Shown here piece after piece: positions 1 through 9,769 of a DNA stretch of 64,000 bases. Position 1 is the stretch's first letter. Every line of letters starts with the position of its first letter. This DNA comes from Pseudomonadota bacterium (GTDB taxonomy: Bacteria; Pseudomonadota; Gammaproteobacteria; Burkholderiales; Rhodocyclaceae): NCBI GenBank assembly GCA_018241725.1, contig JAFEDI010000124.1, positions 124,001 to 188,000 of the forward strand, given 5' to 3'. The notes beneath the pieces are model-generated. The model did not search any database, was not told where the DNA came from, and saw only the letters and a program-made list of their open reading frames with translations. The position numbers were made by a program, and so were the translations under genes.

Positions 1-198
1 GCCCACATGGTGTCCGAGATCTCCGACGCAATCCGCGAACAGGGTGCAGCCAGCACCAACATCGCCGTGCAGATCGAGCGCATCGCGCAGATGGCCGAAG
101 AGGCGGCGGCCGCAGCGGAACAGTCTTCCAGCACCGCCCGCCGCCTCGACGAACAGGCCCAGCGCCAGATCGCCACGCTGCAGCTGTACAAGGTCTAA
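1..198 (+). CDS. Methyl-accepting chemotaxis protein, C-terminal fragment
   Basis: This is the last 65 codons of a chemoreceptor whose start lies before the window. The visible part is a helical signalling-domain tail: VSEISDAIREQGAASTNIA, then IERIAQMAEE and a Ser/Ala-rich stretch. This is the usual end of the antiparallel coiled coil that contacts CheA and CheW. It closely resembles the same regions of the two complete receptors in this window (22303 and 52514). Ligand domain and topology cannot be judged. No CheR/CheB pentapeptide tether is visible at the end (the protein stops at LQLYKV). Confidence 0.85.
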   Translation, partial: AHMVSEISDAIREQGAASTNIAVQIERIAQMAEEAAAAAEQSSSTARRLDEQAQRQIATLQLYKV

Positions 199-282
199 GC
201 CTCCGGCGGCGTCCATTCGGCGCCCTGCCCGCGGACAGGATGAGTGCTAGACTGCCTTCCTCCTACCGCGATGGAGGCGCCG

Positions 283-915
283 ATGAACAGCAAACCCCTC
301 GAATTCTGGTTCGAATTCGCCAGTTCATATTCCTACCTGAGCGTGATGCGCATCGAGGCGCTGGCAAAGGAGGCTGGCATCAGGCTGGCGTGGCGGCCCT
401 TCCTGCTCGGGCCGGTATTCCTGTCCCTGGGTTGGAACGACTCACCGTTCAACATCTATCCCCCCAAGGGCCGCTACATGTGGCGCGACCTGGCCCGGTT
501 GTCGGCCCGTTACGGCCTGCCGTTCCAGGTTCCGTCGCGTTTTCCACGCAACGGCCTGTTGGCTGCCCGGGTTGCGCTGGCCGGAGCCGACCAGCCGTGG
601 ATCGGCGACTTCACCCGTGCGACGATGCAGGCCAATTTCGCCGAAGACCGGGACATTGCCGATCCGGCGGTGATCCGCGCCATTCTCGAAAGACTGGCGC
701 TGCCAGCCGACGCGATCCTCACCGAAGCGGAAAGCCCCGAAAACAAGCTGGCCCTGCGCAGCCAGACCGAACAGGCGGCCGAACGGGGCCTGTTTGGCGC
801 CCCGAGCTTCATCACGCCGGACGGGGAGCTGTTCTGGGGCAACGACCGACTGGAGGACGCGCTGGCCTGGGCGGCATCTCCCCCACTCCGCCCCGACTCA
901 GCGACCGGGCACTAA
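283..915 (+). CDS. 2-hydroxychromene-2-carboxylate isomerase / DsbA-fold family protein
   Basis: A 210-residue protein of the thioredoxin-fold kappa-GST/HCCA isomerase family. It starts with the typical LEFWFEFASSYSYL, where the Ser replaces the redox Cys of DsbA. The C-terminal GLFGAPSFITPDGELFWGND holds the family cis-Pro loop (GAPSF). Such enzymes use glutathione in aromatic (naphthalene-type) degradation, but many members have no known substrate, and no aromatic pathway genes are nearby. The start at 283 is chosen because GGAGG at 273-277 sits 5 bases before it. In-frame ATG 271 and an earlier codon at 244 lack such a site. Confidence 0.8.
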   Translation: MNSKPLEFWFEFASSYSYLSVMRIEALAKEAGIRLAWRPFLLGPVFLSLGWNDSPFNIYPPKGRYMWRDLARLSARYGLPFQVPSRFPRNGLLAARVALAGADQPWIGDFTRATMQANFAEDRDIADPAVIRAILERLALPADAILTEAESPENKLALRSQTEQAAERGLFGAPSFITPDGELFWGNDRLEDALAWAASPPLRPDSATGH

Positions 916-1632
916 GGGCTCGGCGGCTTTCGCCGGAGTATTGGCCCCTTCGGTCTGCTTGAGCTTTTCCGCCTTCTCGGCGCGCTTCTCCGCGGCCTTG
1001 GCAGCCCGCTCCTTGTAGGCGCGGCGGTCGCTCTCCGCCTGACTGGCACGCTGTGCCGCCGCCGCGGCCTCGGCGGCCCGGCGCCGTGCATCGGCGGCTT
1101 CCTTGGACTGACGGGCCTCGGCCTCGTGCAGCGCACGGGACTTGCCTTCCTGCTCGCGCTCGATGCGCTCGGCGTCCTTGTCCGCCAGAGCGCGCAGGCG
1201 CGCTTCGCTGTCGGCCCGATTGCGCGCCTCCTGCTCGGCCTTCTCGACAGCCTTCTGCGGCGCCTGCTCGGCCTGCCCGGCCATACGCTCAGCGTAACGA
1301 CGGTTCTTTTCTGCCAGCTCGACGCGCCCCGCCTCCAGGTCGAGGGCCCGCGCCTGACGGATGTCCTCCACGTGGCGCTGACGCACCCGGTCGATGCAGC
1401 GGTTAACCAGGAAACGTTCGTAGCAGGCGATCTCGTCCGCCTTGAAGCGTGCCTCCGCGGCTTCGCGCAAGGCCTTCGCCTCGTCGCGCATCTTCTCCGC
1501 ACGAGCCTTTTCCGCGCCTTCATCGACAGGGGGCTCCTGGGCCTGCACGGTCCCCTGGCACAACAGCGCCAACAGCAACACGGACAGACTGGCGGAAAGG
1601 GACGATCGGCTGAACAGACGGCTTCGATGCAT
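898..1632 (-). CDS. Exported Ala/Lys/Glu-rich coiled-coil protein of unknown function
   Basis: A 244-residue protein. The first ~32 residues form a signal peptide (Arg-rich start, then LSVLLLALLCQG, cleavage near VQAQ), so the mature part is periplasmic or surface. The remainder is almost wholly charged helix with repeated Ala-Glu-Lys-Arg heptads, apart from a short section with two cysteines (IACYERFLVNRCIDRV) that could form a disulfide. The start at 1632 is chosen because it opens the signal peptide; the frame stays open to 1824 with no sensible leader. It diverges from the ABC-F gene at 1706 and its 3' end overlaps the 3' end of the isomerase gene. Function is not recognisable. Confidence 0.65.
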   Translation of the reverse strand: MHRSRLFSRSSLSASLSVLLLALLCQGTVQAQEPPVDEGAEKARAEKMRDEAKALREAAEARFKADEIACYERFLVNRCIDRVRQRHVEDIRQARALDLEAGRVELAEKNRRYAERMAGQAEQAPQKAVEKAEQEARNRADSEARLRALADKDAERIEREQEGKSRALHEAEARQSKEAADARRRAAEAAAAAQRASQAESDRRAYKERAAKAAEKRAEKAEKLKQTEGANTPAKAAEPLVPGR

Positions 1633-1705
1633 GGGACGACAGGGCTGGACACGACGGAACTGCTTACAATACCGGATTTCCTGCCCGCTTACCGCTTCCG
1701 CTGCC

Positions 1706-3616
1706 GTGATCCAGTTCCGCAATCTCCGCCTCGCCCGGGGCGTCAAGACTCTCATCGAAGGCGCCAGCCTGCAGATCCACCCTGGCTGGAAGGTCGGCCT
1801 CACCGGTGCCAACGGCTGCGGCAAGTCCAGCCTGTTCGGCCTCTTGCGCGGCGAACTTCACCAGGACTCCGGCGATCTGGAGATGCCGGCATCGTGGACC
1901 ATCGCCCACGTGGCGCAGGAAACCCCGGCCCTGCCGCGCCCGGCCATCGAATACGTGCTCGACGGCGACGCCGAGCTGCGTCGCATCGAAGTCGCGCTGG
2001 AGCAGGCCGAAGCCGCTCACGACGGCGAGGAGATCGGCCACCTCCACGGCCGCCTGCAGGAGATCGGCGGCTACGCGGCCCGCGCCCGCGCCGCCGCGCT
2101 GATGGATGGCCTCGGTTTCAAGGGCTCCGAGCTGGAGCGGCCGGTGGCCGACTTCTCCGGCGGCTGGCGCATGCGCCTCAACCTGGCCCAGGCGCTGATG
2201 TGCCGCTCCGACCTGCTGCTGCTCGACGAACCCACCAACCACCTCGACCTGGACGCCGTCATCTGGCTGGAACAGTGGCTCACCGACTACCGCGGCACGC
2301 TGGTGCTGATCTCCCATGACCGGGACTTCCTCGACGCGGTGGTGAACCAGATCGCCCACATCGAGAACCAGCAACTCACCCTGTACACCGGCGGCTACTC
2401 CAACTTCGAACGCCAGCGCGCCGAGCGCCTGTCCCAGCAGCAGGCGATGTTCGAGAAGCAGCAGCGCGAGCGTGCCCACCTGCAGAAATACGTGGACCGC
2501 TTCCGCGCCCAGGCCACCAAGGCCCGCCAGGCCCAGAGCCGCATCAAGGCGCTGGAGCGGATGGAGGTCATCGCCGCCGCCCACATCGACAACCCTTTCA
2601 GCTTCAGCTTCCGCGACTGCACCGCCGCCCCCGATCCGCTGCTGCAGATCGAGGACGCCGCCGCCGGCTACGTAGACAAGCCGATCCTGGCGGACATGAA
2701 GCTGACCATCCGCCCCGGCGAGCGCATCGGCCTGCTCGGCCGCAACGGCGCGGGTAAATCGACACTGATCAAGCTGCTGTCCGGCAGCCTGCAGCCCACC
2801 GCCGGCGTACGTCGGGAAGGCAAGGGCCTGCAGCTCGGCTATTTTGCCCAGCACGCGCTGGAAAGCCTGCGCCCCGACGAATCGCCGCTGCAGCACATGT
2901 TGCGCCTCGACCCGCAGACCCGCGAGCAGGAGCTGCGCAACTACCTGGGCGGCTTCGACTTCAACGGCGACATGGCTACCACGCCCTGCGGCCCGTTCTC
3001 CGGCGGCGAAAAATCCCGCCTGGCGCTGGCCATCCTGATCTGGAACCAACCCAACCTGCTGCTGCTCGACGAGCCAACCAACCACCTCGACCTGGAAATG
3101 CGCCACGCCCTCACGCTGGCCCTGCAGGACTACGAAGGCGGCATGGTCATCGTGTCCCACGACCGGGCCCTGCTGCGCGCCACCTGCGACCGCTTTCTGC
3201 TCGTCGATAGCGGCCGCCTGACGCCCTTCGACGGAGATCTGGACGACTACAAGAACTGGCTGGCCCAGCAGCGCGCGGCCGACGCCGCTGCCGGCCAGTG
3301 CCCGGACAAGGCCGCCGACAAAGCCAGCCGCAAGGCCGACCGGGAAGCCGCCGCCGCCGAACGCCAGGCCCGCCTGGCGGCCCGCCGGCCGCTGGTCAAG
3401 GAGCTCGAACAGCTCGACAAGAAGCTCACCCCGTGGAACGCCGAAAAGGCCAAGCTCGACGAGCGCCTCGCCGACCCCGACCTGTATACCGGCCCCGACG
3501 CCGGCGAGGTTCCCAAGCTGCTCAAGCGCCAGGCCGAACTCAGCGAGAAGATCGACGAAGCCGAACTACGCTGGCTCGAACTGCATGAAGCCCTCGATGC
3601 CATTCCGGCTGACTAG
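1706..3616 (+). CDS. ABC-F family ATPase, YheS-like ribosome-associated factor
   Basis: A 636-residue soluble protein with two ABC ATPase domains and no membrane segments, which defines ABC-F. Domain 1 has Walker A GANGCGKSS, signature SGGWRMRLNLA and Walker [15 protein letters not shown]. Domain 2 has GRNGAGKST, SGGEKSRLALA and [15 protein letters not shown] charged linker joins them, and the C-terminus is an Ala/Lys/Arg-rich coiled coil. E. coli YheS has nearly the same length. ABC-F proteins bind the ribosomal E site and act in translation. The start is GTG 1706 (VIQFRNLRLARGV); codons upstream in the same frame do not resemble the family. It diverges from the coiled-coil gene with a 73-bp gap that must hold both promoters. 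Confidence 0.9.
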   Translation: MIQFRNLRLARGVKTLIEGASLQIHPGWKVGLTGANGCGKSSLFGLLRGELHQDSGDLEMPASWTIAHVAQETPALPRPAIEYVLDGDAELRRIEVALEQAEAAHDGEEIGHLHGRLQEIGGYAARARAAALMDGLGFKGSELERPVADFSGGWRMRLNLAQALMCRSDLLLLDEPTNHLDLDAVIWLEQWLTDYRGTLVLISHDRDFLDAVVNQIAHIENQQLTLYTGGYSNFERQRAERLSQQQAMFEKQQRERAHLQKYVDRFRAQATKARQAQSRIKALERMEVIAAAHIDNPFSFSFRDCTAAPDPLLQIEDAAAGYVDKPILADMKLTIRPGERIGLLGRNGAGKSTLIKLLSGSLQPTAGVRREGKGLQLGYFAQHALESLRPDESPLQHMLRLDPQTREQELRNYLGGFDFNGDMATTPCGPFSGGEKSRLALAILIWNQPNLLLLDEPTNHLDLEMRHALTLALQDYEGGMVIVSHDRALLRATCDRFLLVDSGRLTPFDGDLDDYKNWLAQQRAADAAAGQCPDKAADKASRKADREAAAAERQARLAARRPLVKELEQLDKKLTPWNAEKAKLDERLADPDLYTGPDAGEVPKLLKRQAELSEKIDEAELRWLELHEALDAIPAD

Positions 3617-3722
3617 ACCGGCCGGCTCGACACTCACCACGCAATCCCGCTGAAGCCGTCACAGTCTCTTTGCTAGAATCACGGATTCGCCAAATCAACC
3701 GCCGTAACCTGGAGCTTTTGCC

Positions 3723-4331
3723 GTGCAACTCGTCTGTCTCGACCTCGAAGGTGTTCTCGTCCCCGAAATCTGGATCGAATTCGCGGAGCGCACCGGCATT
3801 CCCGAACTGCGTCGCACCACCCGCGACGAGCCGGACTACGACAAGCTCATGAAGTACCGCCTGGACCTGCTCAAGCAGCACAAGCTGGGCCTGCCGGACA
3901 TCCAGAAGGTGATCTCCGAGATGGGCCCCGAACCCGGCGCCAAGGACTTCCTCGACGCGCTGCGCAAGGACTTCCAGGTCATCATCCTGTCCGACACCTT
4001 CTACGAATTCGCGATGCCGCTGATGGAACAGCTCGGCATGCCGACCCTGTTCTGCCACAGGCTCGAGGCCGATGCCGAGGGCTACCTGGTGAACTACCAC
4101 CTGCGCATGGCCAACCAGAAGAAGGAAGCGGTGCAGCGCTTCAAGGAAATCAACTTCAAGGTCATCGCCGCTGGCGACTCCTACAACGACACCGCGATGC
4201 TCAAGGAAGCCCACGCCGGCATCCTGTTCCGCGCGCCGGACAACGTCATTGCCGAGTTCCCGCAATTCCCGGTTGAACGCGAGTACAGCGGCCTGGCCGC
4301 CCAGATCCGCGCCGCCTCTGCCCGCATCTGA
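3723..4331 (+). CDS. thrH: ThrH: phosphoserine phosphatase / homoserine phosphotransferase
   Basis: A 202-residue HAD-superfamily protein matching ThrH in length and motifs. Motif I is LDLEGVLVPEIW, with DLE in place of the usual DxD of SerB and the EGVLVPE signature typical of ThrH. IILSDTFYEF is motif II, and GDSYNDTAML is motif III with its two metal-binding Asp residues. ThrH from Pseudomonas dephosphorylates phosphoserine and can transfer phosphate to homoserine. It therefore links serine and threonine synthesis. The start is GTG 3723, after a GGAGC site 8 bases upstream. purU follows 57 bp downstream in the same direction, fitting a one-carbon/serine metabolism pair. Confidence 0.9.
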   Translation: MQLVCLDLEGVLVPEIWIEFAERTGIPELRRTTRDEPDYDKLMKYRLDLLKQHKLGLPDIQKVISEMGPEPGAKDFLDALRKDFQVIILSDTFYEFAMPLMEQLGMPTLFCHRLEADAEGYLVNYHLRMANQKKEAVQRFKEINFKVIAAGDSYNDTAMLKEAHAGILFRAPDNVIAEFPQFPVEREYSGLAAQIRAASARI

Positions 4332-4388
4332 CCCCATCCGATACGCCGGTCGCGGCCCCGTGGCCGGCGGCCGGTGCCTGAGCCCATC

Positions 4389-5264
<876 letters not shown>

Positions 5265-5289
5265 GCGTCAGCCCAGCCTGTAAAACGAC

Positions 5290-5315
5290 AAAAGCCGGCG
5301 TATCGCCGGCTTTTT
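5290..5315. terminator. Bidirectional rho-independent terminator after purU
   Basis: A 10-bp perfect stem, AAAGCCGGCG / CGCCGGCTTT, with loop TAT, flanked by A and T runs. It lies between the convergent purU and the hypothetical gene ending at 5332 and can serve both strands. Confidence 0.85.
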
Positions 5316-5331
5316 CACGCCTGCCGCGTAG

Positions 5332-6348
5332 CTACAGCAAGCGCATCCCCGCCGCGAAATCCAGCCTCCTCTCCACCACCGCATCCCTGGCGAAACTGGC
5401 CAGGAAAGCGCTGCGCCGGGTCCCGATGGCCGTCGGGGTCGAGAACTCGATCAGCGGGATGCTCAACGCATCGTCCTTGCCCGCGTCGACCAGCACGTTC
5501 ATAGGATTCACGCACAGCACCAGGCGCCGGGCATGGATCACCCGCTCCGCCGCAAGCAGGGTCTCGATCACCGCGGCCAACACCATCTCCAGACCTGCGC
5601 CGGAGGCGCTCCTTTTGACCAGAGCAGCTTCATTGTCGGCCAGTTGACGCCGCAGTCCATCCAGATCGCGGCCGCGCCAGGAATGGCATTCCAGCGCATC
5701 CAGGCCCGGCCGGCTCCGCTCCAGCAGGCTGAGGCGCGTCTGCAGCAGCTGATGATCGAAGGGCAGCCGGTCGCTCTGCCGCTGCCGCACGGCAATCTCC
5801 TGCAGCGCGGCCATCACCAGACCTTCGAGCACCAGTTCGTGAATGCGCCGGAACAGCGCCGCCTCATCCGCGGCAAACGCGAACAGCCGGAAATGCTGGA
5901 AGCTGACCGTGGTCTGCGGCACATCCTGACGCAGCTGGTCGCCCTCCAGCGCAATGCCCAGCACGTTCTGCTCGACCCGCGTCGCGGCCACCATGCAGCA
6001 GATGCGCTCGAGCCCAACCGCCGCCGGCGAAGCCAGGAAGTCCTGGAGATCCACACTGGCCGACAGCGTCTCCGCCACATCCGCCGGCCGGGCAAAGACG
6101 GCGCGCAACACGGGGTTCTGTGACCAGGCCAGGGAATTCATATCCACGCATGGCGGAATGCACGCCACCACCTGATCCGCATACTTCAGCGCATGGGTCA
6201 CTGCCGGGCACAGCCGAGAGGAGACGTCATCCAGAAACTGCAAACGCGGATCGACGCTGCCGATAACCCGCGCTACGGCCGCCTGGAGGCGCTCGTCGCC
6301 GGCACAGGATGCCGAACGCCCGCCCAGCAACCAGTCAAAAAAACCCAT
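5332..6348 (-). CDS. Conserved hypothetical cytoplasmic protein
   Basis: A 338-residue protein with no signal peptide or clear membrane segment. It begins GFFDWLLGGRSASC and is rich in Leu, Ala and Arg, with helices throughout. I see no catalytic motif. The ATG at 6348 is chosen over the open frame to 6390 because the extra codons overlap the amtB terminator region. It faces purU tail to tail and follows amtB in the same direction, but the amtB terminator at 6386-6414 separates it from that operon. Function not recognised. Confidence 0.6.
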   Translation of the reverse strand: MGFFDWLLGGRSASCAGDERLQAAVARVIGSVDPRLQFLDDVSSRLCPAVTHALKYADQVVACIPPCVDMNSLAWSQNPVLRAVFARPADVAETLSASVDLQDFLASPAAVGLERICCMVAATRVEQNVLGIALEGDQLRQDVPQTTVSFQHFRLFAFAADEAALFRRIHELVLEGLVMAALQEIAVRQRQSDRLPFDHQLLQTRLSLLERSRPGLDALECHSWRGRDLDGLRRQLADNEAALVKRSASGAGLEMVLAAVIETLLAAERVIHARRLVLCVNPMNVLVDAGKDDALSIPLIEFSTPTAIGTRRSAFLASFARDAVVERRLDFAAGMRLL

Positions 6349-6385
6349 ACTTTCAATCCTCGATGACGCCAGCGGCAAGCATACA

Positions 6386-6414
6386 AACAAAAACGGGCGC
6401 CGCAGCGCCCGTTT
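6386..6414 (-). terminator. Rho-independent terminator of the glnK-amtB operon
   Basis: Read on the minus strand, the 10-bp stem AAACGGGCGC / GCGCCCGTTT with a 4-base loop is followed by TTGTTTG. It lies 24 bp after the amtB stop codon. Confidence 0.85.
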
Positions 6415-6438
6415 CGTGGTGAAGCCGACTTACCAGAA

Positions 6439-7977
6439 TTACTGGTGGTAAGCGGTTTCGCCGTGGGAGGTGATGTCCAGACCTTCGCGCTCTTCGTCTT
6501 CCGGCACGCGCAGGCCGATGAACATGTCGACCAGCTTGTAGGAAATGAAGGCCACGACGGCGGACCATACAACGGTAGTGCCGACAGCGGTCAGCTGGAC
6601 GATGACCTGGTCGCTGATGGAGTAGGTATCGGCAGCCTTGTTGGCCACGTAATCCCAGATGCCGACGCCGCCCAGGGACGGGGAGGCGAACACACCGGTC
6701 AGGATGGCACCGAGGATGCCACCGACGCCATGCACGCCGAACACATCCAGGGAGTCGTCAGCGCCCAGCATACGCTTCAGGCCATTGACGCCCCACAGGC
6801 AGACCACTCCAGCCAGCAGGCCGATCACGATCGCGCCGACGACACCGACGAAACCGCAGGCCGGGGTGATTGCAACGAGGCCAGCCACAGCGCCGGACGC
6901 AGCGCCCAGACCGGACGGCTTGCCCTTGATGATCCATTCAGCCAGCAGCCAGGCAACAGCGGCAGCAGCGGTGGCAACCCAGGTATTCACGAAGGCCAGC
7001 GCGGCAGAACCGTTGGCTTCCAGCGCAGAGCCGGCGTTGAAGCCGAACCAGCCCACCCACAGCAGGGAGGCGCCGACGATGGTCAGGGTCAGGCTGTGCG
7101 GAGCGAAGGATTCGCGACCGAAACCGACGCGCTTGCCAACCAGGAAAGCACCCACCAGGCCAGCCACGGCGGCGTTGATGTGCACCACGGTGCCACCAGC
7201 GAAGTCGAGGGCGCCCTTCTGGAACAGGAAGCCAGCAGTCGCGTTGGCAGCATCGGCCGCTTCAGCGGTGGTGTAGGCATCCGGACCCGCCCAGTACCAG
7301 ACCATGTGAGCCATCGGCAGGTAGCTGAAGGTAAACCACAGCACGGAGAACAGCAGCACGGCGGAGAACTTGATGCGCTCGGCGAAGGCGCCGAGGATCA
7401 GGGCCACGGTGATGGCGGCAAAGGCACCCTGGAAGGCCACGTAGATGAACTCGGAGATGACGACACCCTTCGAGAAGGTGGCGGCGACCGAATCCGGCGT
7501 AATGCCCTTCAGCAGAACCTTGTCGAGACCACCGAAGAAGGCGCTGCCCTCGGTAAAGGCGATCGAGTAGCCGTACAGGACCCACAGCACGCTGATCAGC
7601 GAAAATACCGTGAACACCTGCAGCAGCACGGACAGCATGTTCTTGGTACGAACCAGGCCACCGTAGAACAGGGCCAGGCCGGGAACAGACATCATGATGA
7701 CAAGGGCGGTAGCCACGATCAGCCAGGCGTTGTCACCCTTGTTGGGCACCGGAGCCGGTGCGGCAGCGGCGGCTTCAGCCGGTTTGGCTTCAGCAGCGGC
7801 AGCCGGTGCGGCGGCAACAGGTGCTTCGGCCGGCTTGGCGGTAGCAGCCGCCTCTGCGGGGGCGGTCACCGCGGGAGCGGCGGTCGGCGCGGCCGGAGCG
7901 TCCTTGTCCTGGGCCAGCGCATGGCCCGCAAATCCGACCGTCAGCGTCGTCAGCAGGGCAGCGAAGATTTTTTTCAT
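6439..7977 (-). CDS. amtB: Ammonium transporter AmtB
   Basis: A 512-residue inner membrane protein that conducts ammonium (Amt/MEP/Rh family). After a signal peptide (MKKIFAALLTTLTVGFAGHA) comes an unusual ~55-residue Ala/Pro/Glu/Lys-rich segment, then eleven predicted membrane helices starting at NAWLIVATALVIMMSVPGLA. Family marks include LALFYGGLVRTKN, PMAHMVWYW, FAGGTVVHINAAVAGL with the first twin His, and GVHGVGGILGAILTG with the second. The C-terminal tail ends in a short cytoplasmic segment that GlnK can contact. glnK lies 14 bp upstream, so the two are co-transcribed and probably induced under nitrogen limitation from the sigma-54 promoter at 9179. Confidence 0.95.
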   Translation of the reverse strand: MKKIFAALLTTLTVGFAGHALAQDKDAPAAPTAAPAVTAPAEAAATAKPAEAPVAAAPAAAAEAKPAEAAAAAPAPVPNKGDNAWLIVATALVIMMSVPGLALFYGGLVRTKNMLSVLLQVFTVFSLISVLWVLYGYSIAFTEGSAFFGGLDKVLLKGITPDSVAATFSKGVVISEFIYVAFQGAFAAITVALILGAFAERIKFSAVLLFSVLWFTFSYLPMAHMVWYWAGPDAYTTAEAADAANATAGFLFQKGALDFAGGTVVHINAAVAGLVGAFLVGKRVGFGRESFAPHSLTLTIVGASLLWVGWFGFNAGSALEANGSAALAFVNTWVATAAAAVAWLLAEWIIKGKPSGLGAASGAVAGLVAITPACGFVGVVGAIVIGLLAGVVCLWGVNGLKRMLGADDSLDVFGVHGVGGILGAILTGVFASPSLGGVGIWDYVANKAADTYSISDQVIVQLTAVGTTVVWSAVVAFISYKLVDMFIGLRVPEDEEREGLDITSHGETAYHQ

Positions 7978-7991
7978 GGTGGGAAGCTCCC

Positions 7992-8387
<396 letters not shown>

Positions 8388-9137
8388 TTAGAACGTACGG
8401 GTGATGGTCAGCTGCACGCGGTCCTTGCCCAGGTCCTTGCCGAAGGCGTTGGTGTAGAAGGCCTGGCTGGCGTTGGTGTTGATGTAGTTCAGGCCGACAA
8501 CGACACCCGCCGCGATGTCCTTGGTCACGCCCAGCTTGTAGTCCGTGTAGGAGGCGCCGCTGTTGTCGCCGTGGATCTTCTGGCGACCGACGTGGCCGAT
8601 CACGTTGAGGCCCGGGGCCAGCTCGTAGGTGGCGGTGAGATCGAGATAGCCGGAGTTCTTGGAGTCGGTCCAGCCGAACAGGTCGCTGAAGGAGTGGGAG
8701 TACTTCAGGGTCAGGAAGGTCCAGGAACCGGCGATGTAGCCTTCAATGGTGTTCGGGTTGTTGCCGTAGCCGGAACCCGGGTAGAAGTACTGCAGCAGAC
8801 CCACGTCATAGCCGAAGTCGCCGACGGTGTTCTTGAAGCCGCCGTAGAAGTCCATCTCGATGCTGTTGCTGACCGTCGGGCTGCCATCGGTCAGCCAGGA
8901 CACGTTGGACGCCCAGGTACCGACATACAGGCCGCTGGAATGCGCATAGTCGAAACCACCCTGGATGGCCGGCTTGCGATTGGTCTGACCGATACCGCGG
9001 TAGATGTACTCCGACGCCAGCGTGACATTGCTGGTGAAGGTGTGCTCCGGAGCGGGAGCGGCATCTTCAGCGCTCGCCAAGGACGGCAGAGCGGCACAGG
9101 CTGCGATCAGGGCGGAAGCGATAACGGTCTTGCGCAT
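8388..9137 (-). CDS. TorF-family putative outer membrane porin (TIGR02001-like)
   Basis: A 249-residue protein with a clear signal peptide (MRKTVIASALIAACAALPSLASA). The remainder is beta-strand rich: FTSNVTLASEYIYRGIGQT, GGFDYAHSSGLYVGTWASNV, and a C-terminal VQLTITRTF ending in Phe, the usual signal for outer membrane barrel assembly. The TLASEYIYRG start is the mark of this porin family. It is the first gene after a sigma-54 promoter and is followed by glnK and amtB. Outer membrane passage of a nitrogen compound under nitrogen limitation is therefore a reasonable inference, but the substrate is unknown. Confidence 0.8.
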   Translation of the reverse strand: MRKTVIASALIAACAALPSLASAEDAAPAPEHTFTSNVTLASEYIYRGIGQTNRKPAIQGGFDYAHSSGLYVGTWASNVSWLTDGSPTVSNSIEMDFYGGFKNTVGDFGYDVGLLQYFYPGSGYGNNPNTIEGYIAGSWTFLTLKYSHSFSDLFGWTDSKNSGYLDLTATYELAPGLNVIGHVGRQKIHGDNSGASYTDYKLGVTKDIAAGVVVGLNYINTNASQAFYTNAFGKDLGKDRVQLTITRTF

Positions 9138-9178
9138 GATTGGGTTCTCCTAGTATTGAAAGTTGGCTCACGTGCTTT

Positions 9179-9195
9179 AGCAACCACTATGCCAG
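9179..9195 (-). promoter_or_regulatory. Sigma-54 (RpoN) promoter of porin-glnK-amtB
   Basis: On the minus strand the sequence reads CTGGCAT-AGTGG-TTGCT, matching the -24/-12 consensus TGGCAC-N5-TTGCW with one mismatch and exact spacing. Predicted transcription start is near 9168, about 30 bases before the porin start codon. Confidence 0.8.
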
Positions 9196-9269
9196 TTTTA
9201 AAAACACTATTATTTCAATAAGTTGATATGAGAAAGTGGCTGTTGCTGCAGCGCAGGAAAAAATCATTC

Positions 9270-9317
9270 CGCACCACTTTGGGAACACGCACCAATCGAG
9301 GGCGCCGTGTTGGTGCA
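9270..9317 (-). promoter_or_regulatory. Two NtrC-like enhancer sites
   Basis: Against TGCACCA-N3-TGGTGCA, 9301-9317 matches 11 of 14 bases (right half perfect) and 9270-9286 matches 9 of 14 (left half nearly perfect). Their centres lie about 141 and 110 bp upstream of the predicted start, three helical turns apart. This is the arrangement known for the NtrC sites of enteric glnA. A weaker half site lies at 9289. Confidence 0.55.
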
Positions 9318-9402
9318 TGAGGTGCGGCAACGGCCGCCGGGCTCCGATGCTAAACTTGAATACAACTTGGATTTTTCCCTTTTTCCCGTGAGGAACGCTG
9401 CC

Positions 9403-9663
9403 ATGGCCAATCCCAAAATCCTCGATGAAATCGGTTCGAAGGTTTCCGAACTCCTCGCCAACAGCCCCGCCAAAGATCTCGAAAAGAATGCCCGCGCACT
9501 GCTCGCCAGCGGTTTTTCCAAGCTCGATCTGGTGACCCGTGAGGAATTCGACCTGCAGAAGGAAACCCTCGCCCGCTACCGCGAAAAGCTGATCGAACTT
9601 GAACACCGGGTTGCCCAGCTGGAGTCGGAGCTGGCATCGCGTCCGCCGGCAGAGGCGGGTTGA
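9403..9663 (+). CDS. ubiK: Ubiquinone biosynthesis accessory factor UbiK (YqiC family)
   Basis: An 86-residue protein of the BMFP/YqiC family. The start ANPKILDEIGSKVSELL leads into an amphipathic helix, and residues ~45-80 form a trimeric coiled coil (EEFDLQKETLARYREKLIEL). UbiK helps assemble the soluble Ubi metabolon with UbiJ in Proteobacteria. ATG 9403 is chosen because it gives the family's usual length and start; the frame is open to 9307. A terminator follows at 9692. Confidence 0.85.
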   Translation: MANPKILDEIGSKVSELLANSPAKDLEKNARALLASGFSKLDLVTREEFDLQKETLARYREKLIELEHRVAQLESELASRPPAEAG

Positions 9664-9691
9664 ACCTTCCCGCCGTTCTGGCGGTCACTGC

Positions 9692-9715
9692 AAGGGCGCC
9701 CAGGCGCCCTTTTTC
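9692..9715 (+). terminator. Rho-independent terminator after ubiK
   Basis: A 9-bp stem, AAGGGCGCC / GGCGCCCTT, with a 2-base loop and a following T run, 29 bp after the ubiK stop. Confidence 0.85.
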
Positions 9716-9769
9716 ATGCCGGCTTCAAGCCAATTACAACTCACCATTTCGGACTCCCGGAGACCTCCC

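Noticed and set aside
1664-3160. 498-codon open frame antisense to the ABC-F gene
   Set aside because: It is a codon-bias shadow of a GC-rich gene: Val/Gly/Gln-rich with no motif, and the plus-strand protein has complete twin ATPase motifs.
9289-9317. Inverted repeat GCACCAA-N14-TTGGTGC as one operator
   Set aside because: The half sites are further apart than in a single NtrC palindrome. Two separate NtrC-like sites explain the region better.
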